Positions 16,964-23,848 of a stretch of DNA of 58,260 nt are shown here, one piece after another (the first letter of the stretch is position 1; the number at the start of each line of letters is the position of its first letter). Both the position numbers and the translations under genes were made by a program. The notes under the pieces were generated by a model. The model searched no databases. It was not told where the DNA came from and saw nothing but the letters and a program-made list of their open reading frames with translations. Origin of the DNA: Sphingomonas sp. ERG5 (lineage in GTDB: Bacteria; Pseudomonadota; Alphaproteobacteria; Sphingomonadales; Sphingomonadaceae). The DNA is taken from assembly GCF_000803065.1 (NCBI RefSeq), contig NZ_JSXI01000060.1, positions 1-58,260 on the forward strand. Direction: 5' to 3'.

Positions 16964-17854
16964 TCAGGCCATGGCGGCGATCACCGGCGCGACATCCACG
17001 CTGACATCCATCTTCTGCGCGCCCGACCCGAGCACGATGCCGTCGATCGGCGCGATCTCGGCATAGTCGCGACCGATCGCCATGACGATATGGTCGCCGG
17101 CCATCCAGATGCCGTTGGTCGGATCGACCCCGACCCAGCCAAGATCGGGTCCGCACCATAGCAGCACCCAGGCATGAGTCGCGTCGGCGCCGACCAGCCG
17201 GTCCTGACCCGGCGGCGGAATGGTGCGGATATAGCCCGAGGCATAGGCGGCGGGCAGGCCGGCGGCGCGCAGGCCGGTGATCATGATCTGCGCGAAGTCC
17301 TGGCACACGCCGCGACGCTTGAGGAACGCGTCGTGCGGCGGCGTGTCGACCAGAGTCGCTTCGGCGTCGAAGTCGAACTCCCGCTGGATGCGCCGGGCGA
17401 GCGCGATCGCGGCGTCGAGGCAGGGCCGGTCGGGATCGAGGTCGATCGCACACCATTCGGCGATGTCATGGTCGAGCGGGATCAGCGGCGAGGGGAACAT
17501 ATAGCTGGCCGGGCCGGCGGGAGAGGCGTCGCGGCTGGCGCGCGCGGCGGCGGCGATCCGCGCCAGGCTGGGGTCGCCGGGCGCGGGCATCGGCACCGGG
17601 CGGTCGACCGCGATGCGCGAGACGCTTTCGATGACGAGATGGCGCACCGGCTCCTCGACCACCAGCCGCATGACATTGGCGAGACCGGCCTCGGCACGGG
17701 CGGGCGCATAACGACCGGAGGGCGAGATGCCGAGGCGGTAGCTCTCCAGCGTCTGGCCGGACCAGTGGATCGGTTTCAGCCGCAGATTGCAGCGCGCGAA
17801 CTTCACGCTGGCGCCGTAATCGAACCGGGTGACGTGGCGGATGTCGTAGATCAT
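16964..17854 (-). CDS. Transglutaminase-like family protein
   Basis: About 296 residues. An N-terminal beta domain begins MIYDIRHVTRFDYGASVKFARCNLRLKP, as in bacterial transglutaminase N-domain proteins. The catalytic core shows Cys in RRGVCQDFAQIMI, His in DATHAWVLLWC, and Asp in WVGVDPTNGIWMAGDHIVMAIGRDYAE. It is probably a cysteine peptidase or amidase rather than a cross-linker. The 17854 start is preferred; earlier codons read through the palindromic repeat. It follows the ATP-grasp/alpha-E fusion, a pairing well known in bacteria and often seen with Anbu proteasome-like genes; no Anbu gene is visible here. Confidence 0.88.
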   Translation of the reverse strand: MIYDIRHVTRFDYGASVKFARCNLRLKPIHWSGQTLESYRLGISPSGRYAPARAEAGLANVMRLVVEEPVRHLVIESVSRIAVDRPVPMPAPGDPSLARIAAAARASRDASPAGPASYMFPSPLIPLDHDIAEWCAIDLDPDRPCLDAAIALARRIQREFDFDAEATLVDTPPHDAFLKRRGVCQDFAQIMITGLRAAGLPAAYASGYIRTIPPPGQDRLVGADATHAWVLLWCGPDLGWVGVDPTNGIWMAGDHIVMAIGRDYAEIAPIDGIVLGSGAQKMDVSVDVAPVIAAMA

Positions 17855-17878
17855 TGGGGCGCTGTCTCGCTCAGTGCT

Positions 17879-17958
17879 GTCATCCCCGCGAAAGCGGGGA
17901 TCCCGCTTCTGCTGAGACATCTGAGAAGAAGCGGGATCCCCGCTTTCGCGGGGATGAC
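17879..17958. repeat. Dispersed palindromic repeat, family A, copy 2
   Basis: GTCATCCCCGCGAAAGCGGG begins the element and CGGGGATGAC ends it; the inner part contains AAGAAGCGGGATCCCCGC. It lies between the ATP-grasp/alpha-E gene and the transglutaminase gene, so it is transcribed if the two form an operon. Confidence 0.88.
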
Positions 17959-17972
17959 GGTGGGAATTAACG

Positions 17973-20456
17973 TCATGCCAGCGTCATTCCCGCCGCGCGC
18001 AAGGGTTCGGCACCCTGCAGGAAATAGCGCCGCGCGATCGCGTCGGAGAGGGTGAACAGGCCGCGTTCGAGATCGCCCAGCACCTCTTCGTCAAGGCTCG
18101 CCGCGGTGGCGGTCGACACGATCGCGACCAGCCGGGCGGCGAGCGCCTGTTGCGGCTCGTTCATGCCATCATCCTCGAGCACCGGCAGCGCGCGGAGATG
18201 GTCGCAGAGATGATCGACCTGGAAGGCCAGCGACCGCGGATTGCCCGGATCGAGCGCGACCAGATCGACCACCGGGATACGCGCGATGCCGGTCAGATAG
18301 CGCTGGCGATAGCTGATCTGGCTGTCGGCGAGGTCGAGCAGAGTCGACAAATCGTCGATGCTGCCGTGCGGCATGCCGAAAGCGCGTAGCGCCCGGGTCA
18401 CGGCGAGCGCACGTTCGATCCGGCGGCCGAGATCATGGAAGCGCCAAGCCGCGGTCCGGCCCATATGCTCGGCCGACAGGCCCGACAGCGCGGCATAACG
18501 GCGCTGCAGCGATCCGGCACGGTCGAGCATGCCGCCCCGCGTCGGGAAGGGCGCGTCGAGCAGCTTGACCATGTCGGCCGACAGCCGGTCGCGCGAGCCT
18601 TGCCCGATGCCGCAGGCCAGCCGGTTGATCGCGCGGACGCTATGCCATTGCGCGTCGGCCTCCAGCGCGGTTCGGGTAAAGGTGGCGAGGTCGGCGCGGC
18701 GCAGGCTGGCCGGATGCGGCGCGCCGCCACCGTTCACGACCAGGCCGACCAGCCGTCCGACGGTCTGCGGCCCGAGCGCCGCGCCGGCATCGGCATCGAT
18801 CGAATTGCCCAGCATCACGCGGATCACGTTGAGCAGCGCCTGGCCGCGTTCGAGATAGCGGCCGAGCCAGAAGAAATTATCCGCGACGCGGCTCGGCAAG
18901 GTGCCGGGATTGCGCCGGACATGGACCGAATCGGTCGCCGGCAGCAGCGAGACGGGCGCGACCGTCTCGGCGCCATGGACGACGACGTCGGCCGACCAGC
19001 TGCCTTCGCCCATCACCGATGCGCGGGGATCGGGATGCTCGCCGATGCGGGCGAAGCCGCCGGGCATCACCGTCCAGCCGCCGTCCGCACCGCGCGCGGC
19101 GAACACGCGCAGCGTGAAGGGGCGGGCGACCAGCGCGGCATCGGCGACGACCGGCATGGTCGACAGCCGGACGATTTCCTGGCCGACATAATCCTGCGGC
19201 CGGCGCACCATGTCCGCCATCAGTGCCGCGCGCGCCGCGCCGGTGATCTCCGACCCCGGCAGCGGCTCGCCGCCGGGCAGGCCGAGCGGCGCGACCCCGA
19301 AGGCGGGGCCGATCAGCATCGAATCGAAATCCTCGATCACATGCGCGCGTTCATTGTCCTGGCCGCACCACCAGGTGGCGATATTGGGCAGCAACAGGTC
19401 GCGCCCGGTCAGGCGCATCGCGAGTTGCGGCAGGAACGCGCCGAATGCGGGCGATTCGAGCACGCCGACGCCCGGCGCATTGGAGATGACCACTTCGCCC
19501 GCCGCCATCGCATCGACCAGGCCGGCGACGCCGATCTTCGAATGCGAATCGAACGCCAGCGGATCGAGCATGCGCGGGTCGGCACGATGCCACAGCGCAT
19601 CGACTCGCTTCAGCCCGCCGATCGTGCGGACATACAGCTTGTCCTCAAGCACCGCGAGATCGGCGCCCTCGACCAGCAACAGGCCGAGATAGCGCGCGAG
19701 ATGCGCCTGTTCGGTATAGCTTGGGCTGAACCGCCCCGGGGTGAGCAGGCCGATGCGCGGTTCGACACGGCGGCACATCGCGGCGAGCCCGTCGCGGAAT
19801 GCCGCGAAAAAGGGTGCGTGGCGCTCGACATTGAGCCGGGACTGCAGCCCGCCCAATGTGCGCGACACGGCCAGCCGGTTCTCCAGCGCGTACCCGGCGC
19901 CGGCGGGCGCGCGGAGATGATCGGCCAGCACGCGCCATTCGCCGGTCGGCCCGCGCCCGAGGTCGATCGCGATGAAGTGCAACTGATGGCCGCCGGGCGG
20001 CACCAGCCCGGCCATCGGGCGCAGGAAGAACGGGCTGCCGCCAACCAGCGCGGCGGGAATCAGCCCGCGTTCGACCAGTTTCGCATCGCCATAGAGATCC
20101 TCGAGAATGCTCTCCATCAATTCGGCGCGCTGGACGACGCCAGCCGAAATGCCCTGCCATTCCTTGCTGTCGATCAGCAGCGGGACGGGCGAAACCGGCC
20201 AGGGACGCTCCTCGCTTTCACCGATGATGCGGAAGCCGGTGCCGATATCCTCGGCATGGCGCTGTGCGCGTTCGCGGGCATGGGCGAGGTCGTCGCCGGC
20301 GACGGCGGCCAGTTCCTCGAACATCGCGGTCCAGGCCGGATCGTCGTGATTCGCGCAAAGCACGTCACCCTGGAGCTTCTGACCGCAATAGTCGGCGATC
20401 CACCGCGCGGCATGCGTGCCTGGATCGAGCAGGGAAGGCGCGGCAAGGGTGGCCAT
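17973..20456 (-). CDS. Circularly permuted ATP-grasp / alpha-E fusion protein
   Basis: An 827-residue fusion. Residues ~1-470 match the circularly permuted type-2 ATP-grasp family: EWQGISAGVVQRAELMESILEDLYGD, RIGLLTPGRFSPSYTEQAHLARYLGL, and FALRVFA-like MPGGFARIGE. Residues ~500-827 match the helical alpha-E domain: RVADNFFWLGRYLERGQALLNVIRVML, with SQISYRQRYLTG and LAFQVDHL later. In many bacteria these are two neighbouring genes; here they are fused. ATP-grasp enzymes ligate amino groups to carboxylates, so a peptide-tagging or amide-forming role with the downstream transglutaminase-like protein is plausible. The substrate is unknown. Confidence 0.9.
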   Translation of the reverse strand: MATLAAPSLLDPGTHAARWIADYCGQKLQGDVLCANHDDPAWTAMFEELAAVAGDDLAHARERAQRHAEDIGTGFRIIGESEERPWPVSPVPLLIDSKEWQGISAGVVQRAELMESILEDLYGDAKLVERGLIPAALVGGSPFFLRPMAGLVPPGGHQLHFIAIDLGRGPTGEWRVLADHLRAPAGAGYALENRLAVSRTLGGLQSRLNVERHAPFFAAFRDGLAAMCRRVEPRIGLLTPGRFSPSYTEQAHLARYLGLLLVEGADLAVLEDKLYVRTIGGLKRVDALWHRADPRMLDPLAFDSHSKIGVAGLVDAMAAGEVVISNAPGVGVLESPAFGAFLPQLAMRLTGRDLLLPNIATWWCGQDNERAHVIEDFDSMLIGPAFGVAPLGLPGGEPLPGSEITGAARAALMADMVRRPQDYVGQEIVRLSTMPVVADAALVARPFTLRVFAARGADGGWTVMPGGFARIGEHPDPRASVMGEGSWSADVVVHGAETVAPVSLLPATDSVHVRRNPGTLPSRVADNFFWLGRYLERGQALLNVIRVMLGNSIDADAGAALGPQTVGRLVGLVVNGGGAPHPASLRRADLATFTRTALEADAQWHSVRAINRLACGIGQGSRDRLSADMVKLLDAPFPTRGGMLDRAGSLQRRYAALSGLSAEHMGRTAAWRFHDLGRRIERALAVTRALRAFGMPHGSIDDLSTLLDLADSQISYRQRYLTGIARIPVVDLVALDPGNPRSLAFQVDHLCDHLRALPVLEDDGMNEPQQALAARLVAIVSTATAASLDEEVLGDLERGLFTLSDAIARRYFLQGAEPLRAAGMTLA

Positions 20457-21048
20457 GGGCTCTACCGGTCGCGCCCTGCTGGGCCGCGTCTTGGATCTGT
20501 CCGCGCCATTGTCGTTCCCCGCACTTCATGGCGACTCGACCACAATCCCTTCGCGGGTGCAACAAGCTTGTCGCTGGCGTTGCGGTCCCGGCGGCCGGCG
20601 CCGATTCTCATTTGATTCGCGATCCGTCCCGAAATCGCCCCGCAATCGCAGCCCCGGGCGCGTCCGACCGCCGCCCAAACTCCCGCAGCTGCGGGAGTTG
20701 TTGCGGGAGTTTCTGGGGGAAAATGGTTTTTGAGGGTTCTGCGGGAGTCTGCGGGAAAAGCTGCGGGAGTTTTGATGGATCCGCACGGGAGTTTTTCCAC
20801 TGTGCTGCGGGAGTAACGGGAAATGGAGCGGGGGGACTCATGGCCTGATCTTTTTCCGGTTCTGTTCGATTCAAACGGTTCGTCGGATGAGCGTATCGGT
20901 GACGTGCGCCGCACTCACGCCGGAGAACCGATCTGCCCGGGAAGCGATATGACACTGCCCATTGGCGATGTGAATCGAACGCGCGGACCGTGGTGCCGCG
21001 CGGCACCGTTCATCGCGCCGGCAACGGCGTATCCGCCGCGATTGCCGA
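20457..21048. other. 592-bp gap with a repeat cluster
   Basis: No gene is supported here. The left part should hold the promoter of the minus-strand ATP-grasp gene. The middle (20678-20814) is a cluster of CTGCGGGAGT repeats. The right part up to the TetR stop at 21049 shows no motif I can name. Short open frames on both strands read through the repeats or have unlikely Arg-rich composition. Confidence 0.5.
20678..20814. repeat. Iteron-like cluster of CTGCGGGAGT repeats
   Basis: A perfect 22-bp palindrome at 20678-20699 is built from two inverted copies of CTGCGGGAGTT. It is followed by direct copies starting near 20701, 20739, 20749 (degenerate), 20761, 20783 (degenerate) and 20805. Start-to-start steps are 12, 38, 10, 12, 22 and 22 bp, several near one or two helical turns. 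The array is not coding on either strand as far as I can tell. The function is unknown. Confidence 0.75.
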
Positions 21049-21630
21049 TCAGCCCTGAATCGCGTCGGTGACGATCACCCGGTCGATCAGCGTGTCGTCG
21101 ACCGGCACCTGGCCGTCGAGCATCAGCATCGCCAGCCCGTGTGCGATCGCCCAGGCCTGAAGCGCGATCACTTGCGCATCGCCGCCTTTGCCCTTTGCCA
21201 GCAACGCCGCGTTGGCGCGCAGGAACGCCATCGCGTCATCCTCATGACTTTTGGGTTGCAGCTGGATCGAGGCGGGATTGGCGAAGATCAATCGGAACAG
21301 GGCCGGATTGGCGAGCGCGAACCGGACATAGGCTGCCCCGGTCGCGCCGAACCCGGCGACGCCGCCGCCCGCCGCATCCGATGCGGCGTGCTGCACGACC
21401 GCCAGCCGCGCCAGTCCATCGGCGGCAAGCGCCGCCATCAGCGCGCCCTTGTCGGGGAAATGGCGATAGACCGCGGTCGCGCTGACCCCGACCGCGCGCG
21501 CCACCTCGCGCAGCGACAGGTCGTCCGCGGTGCGCGTCTCGAGCAGGGTGAGGCCGGCGTCGATCAGCGCCGCGCGCAGATCGCCATGGTGATAGGCCTT
21601 TTTCGGCGCCGCAGTTTCCAATGTTGACAC
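21049..21630 (-). CDS. TetR-family transcriptional regulator
   Basis: A 193-residue repressor-type protein. The N-terminal HTH (about 12-58) reads AYHHGDLRAALIDAGLTLLE, then LSLREVARAVGVSATAVYRHFPDKGALMAALA, the TetR signature. The C-terminal half is helical and ligand-specific (TetR_C_33-like). It starts at a GTG (21630). It is divergent from the carotenoid oxygenase gene with a palindrome in the 70-bp spacer, so it probably controls itself and that gene. The inducer is unknown. Confidence 0.88.
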   Translation of the reverse strand: MSTLETAAPKKAYHHGDLRAALIDAGLTLLETRTADDLSLREVARAVGVSATAVYRHFPDKGALMAALAADGLARLAVVQHAASDAAGGGVAGFGATGAAYVRFALANPALFRLIFANPASIQLQPKSHEDDAMAFLRANAALLAKGKGGDAQVIALQAWAIAHGLAMLMLDGQVPVDDTLIDRVIVTDAIQG

Positions 21631-21655
21631 CGTTACCTTTTACATCCTATGTGAA
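21624..21655. promoter_or_regulatory. Promoter and TetR-type operator for the carotenoid oxygenase
   Basis: TTGACA at 21624-21629 is a consensus -35, with TATGTG 18 bases downstream as a possible -10. Overlapping the -10 is the inverted repeat TTTACAT-CCT-ATGTGAA (21639-21655; 6 of 7 arm positions match). It lies nine bases from the TetR start and is suited to repression of both directions. Confidence 0.45.
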
Positions 21656-21700
21656 CACCGTCAACTTCTGGACATGCACGTCCGCAATTGGGAGGCCATA

Positions 21701-23131
21701 ATGGCAGGCATGATCGAAACCGCAATCCGCAGCACGGTGACCAAGGGGATCGGCGTTGTCGCCGAATTCAACCGCAAGCGGCTGGATACCGATGTCGACC
21801 ATCCCTTCCTGACCGGCATCCACCAGCCAATGGCCGAGGAACTGACGCTGGAGGATCTGCCGGTGACGGGCACGATCCCGGCGATCCTCGATGGCCGCTA
21901 TCTGCGCATCGGCCCGAACCCGGTCGCCCCCGATCCGGCCGGTTATCACTGGTTCACCGGCGACGGCATGGTTCATGGCCTGGCGATACGGGAGGGCAAG
22001 GCGCTGTGGTATCGCAACCGCTGGATCAAGTCGCTGCGGGTCGCGAGCGGCCTGGGCACGCCCGCCGCACCGGGGCCGCGCCATGGCGGTTTCGACACGG
22101 TGAACACCAATGTGCTGGCGATCGGCGACCGCACCTTCGCGCTGGTCGAGGCCGGGAGCTATCCGGTCGAGCTGTCGGACACGCTGGACGAGCAGACCTA
22201 CAACCCGTTCGACGATACGCTGATGGGCAGCTTCACCGCGCATCCGCACCGCGACGCGCTGACCGGCGAACAGCATGCCATTGCCTATGAAGCGACCGAT
22301 CCCGAGACGATCCGCCACATCGTCATTTCGCCCGAGGGGCGGGTGGTGCGTGAGGAACCGATCAAGGTGAAGTACGGACCCTCGATCCATGATTGCGCCA
22401 TTACCGCGCGGTTCGCGGTGATCCTCGACTTGCCGGTGACCTTCTCGATGAAGTCGCTGATCGCCGGGCACAGCTTCCCCTATCGCTGGAATCCCGACCA
22501 CCAGGCGCGGATCGGTCTGTTGCCGCGAAACGGCCGGGGCAGCGAGACGATCTGGGTCAATGTCGATCCCTGCTATATCTTCCACGTCGCCAATGCGTTC
22601 GACTTGCCCGATGGGCGGGTGGTGCTGGATGCGGTGGTCTATGGCACGATGTTCGCCGACAGCAATCTTGGCCCGGACGCCATGTCGCGCGGGCTGGAAC
22701 GCTGGACGATCGATCCGGCGACCGGCACGGTCGAGCGCCGCACGATCGACGCCACGCCGCAGGAATTTCCCCGCCCCGACGAACGCCGGTTCGGCCGGCC
22801 CTATCGCTATGCCTATACGCTGGGCCTGCCCGAGCATGCCGACAGCTTCATTGGCGCGACCTTCATCCTGAAGCATGACCTGGAGACGGGCGGGCGCGAG
22901 GTGCATGATTTCGGTGCGGGCCGGTATCCGGGCGAATTCGTCTTCGTACCGGCCGGCGACGATGCGGCCGAGGATGAAGGCTGGCTGATCGGCCTGGTCG
23001 TCGACTTGCCGCACCAGACCACTGATCTGGTCATTCTCGACGCCCGGTCCTTCGCGGGCGAACCGGTGGCGAGCATTCACTTGCCGCACCGGGTCCCGCC
23101 GGGCTTTCACGGCAATTGGCTGGCGGCCTGA
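21701..23131 (+). CDS. Carotenoid cleavage oxygenase family protein
   Basis: A 476-residue non-heme iron oxygenase of the carotenoid cleavage/stilbene dioxygenase family. Four metal histidines are recognisable in their usual contexts: TAHPHRD, GPSIHDCAIT, YIFHVANAFD and the C-terminal PPGFHGNW. The GRYLRIGPNP segment near the N-terminus is also typical. The ATG at 21701 follows GGAGG; an earlier ATG at 21674 lacks a site. It would cleave a polyene or phenylpropenoid double bond with O2; sphingomonads make C40 carotenoids (nostoxanthin), but lignostilbene-type substrates are equally possible. Confidence 0.9.
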   Translation: MAGMIETAIRSTVTKGIGVVAEFNRKRLDTDVDHPFLTGIHQPMAEELTLEDLPVTGTIPAILDGRYLRIGPNPVAPDPAGYHWFTGDGMVHGLAIREGKALWYRNRWIKSLRVASGLGTPAAPGPRHGGFDTVNTNVLAIGDRTFALVEAGSYPVELSDTLDEQTYNPFDDTLMGSFTAHPHRDALTGEQHAIAYEATDPETIRHIVISPEGRVVREEPIKVKYGPSIHDCAITARFAVILDLPVTFSMKSLIAGHSFPYRWNPDHQARIGLLPRNGRGSETIWVNVDPCYIFHVANAFDLPDGRVVLDAVVYGTMFADSNLGPDAMSRGLERWTIDPATGTVERRTIDATPQEFPRPDERRFGRPYRYAYTLGLPEHADSFIGATFILKHDLETGGREVHDFGAGRYPGEFVFVPAGDDAAEDEGWLIGLVVDLPHQTTDLVILDARSFAGEPVASIHLPHRVPPGFHGNWLAA

Positions 23132-23162
23132 GGGCGCGGATAGGCTGAGCGTCACCGGTCTT

Positions 23163-23239
23163 CCCGTTCGTTTGAGCGAAGTCGAGAAACTGTGCGCAGC
23201 TTTGTGGCCTGTTTCTCGACTTCGCTCGAAACGAACGGG
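23163..23239. repeat. Dispersed palindromic repeat, family B
   Basis: Arms of about 28 bp, beginning CCCGTTCGTTTGAGCGAAGT and its near-complement ACTTCGCTCGAAACGAACGGG, are separated by about 20 bases and differ by one bulged base. It is unrelated in sequence to family A. It lies downstream of the carotenoid oxygenase and may end its transcript. Confidence 0.8.
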
Positions 23240-23371
23240 GGAGGAGAGGTCGTATTCCGCGACATGGTCGTGTCGTCGCGATCCGGTGGTTGACGGAAAA
23301 CACCGGTTTCCCGACGCCTGATCCTGTGTTAGATGTTCCCTCTATGTTCTATGACAGGCGGGAGCGAGCCA

Positions 23372-23761
23372 ATGTCTTTAAGCTATGTGATGATCGGGTC
23401 GAATGACGTCACCAGAGCGCGGACCTATTTCGATGCGGTGTTGCCACTGATCGGTGGGGCGATTGTCGCCGATTATATGCCGCACGCCTTTTGCTATGGG
23501 TTGCGCGGCGGCGGACGGGTTTGGGTCGCACCGCCACATGACCAGGATGTTGCGACGCCGGGCAACGGCAATATGGTCGGGTTGCTGTGCGAAAGCGAAG
23601 CCGACGTGCAGGCGGTACATGCGGCGGCGCTGGCCAATGGCGGCACCAATGAGGGCGATCCGGGTCCCCGCCCGCAATATGGCCCCGACTTTTACGGCGC
23701 CTATGTCCGGGACCTTGATGGCAACAAGATGAGCTTCGTCTATTTCGGTGGATCGGAATAA
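23372..23761 (+). CDS. VOC-family protein (glyoxalase-like)
   Basis: A 129-residue protein starting MSLSYVMIGSNDVTRARTYFDAVLPLIGG and ending GAYVRDLDGNKMSFVYFG, the two beta-alpha-beta ends of a VOC domain. The usual first metal His is replaced (VMIGSND), so metal binding is doubtful. GGGAG precedes the ATG at 23372 at fitting distance. It is a stand-alone gene convergent with ligD. Substrate unknown. Confidence 0.82.
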   Translation: MSLSYVMIGSNDVTRARTYFDAVLPLIGGAIVADYMPHAFCYGLRGGGRVWVAPPHDQDVATPGNGNMVGLLCESEADVQAVHAAALANGGTNEGDPGPRPQYGPDFYGAYVRDLDGNKMSFVYFGGSE

Positions 23762-23848
23762 GGCTCGCGCCGGGCGTTGATCTCCCTGCCATCGACCGTC
23801 GAAGCGCTGAGTGATGCGCTCACCAACCCCTGAGGCTGCAATTTCCGG

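Noticed and set aside
18435..20615. 726-codon plus-strand open frame across the ATP-grasp fusion
   Set aside because: Antisense shadow; the minus-strand fusion has full family motifs.
20678..20814. CRISPR array
   Set aside because: The repeat is only 10 bp, spacing is irregular, no unique spacers of fixed length and no cas genes are present. The same holds for 201-245 and 40531-40605.
20462..20914. Minus-strand open frames reading through the CTGCGGGAGT repeats
   Set aside because: Several overlapping frames are open at once, Arg/Ser/Asn-rich with no motif, as expected for a repeat without coding use.
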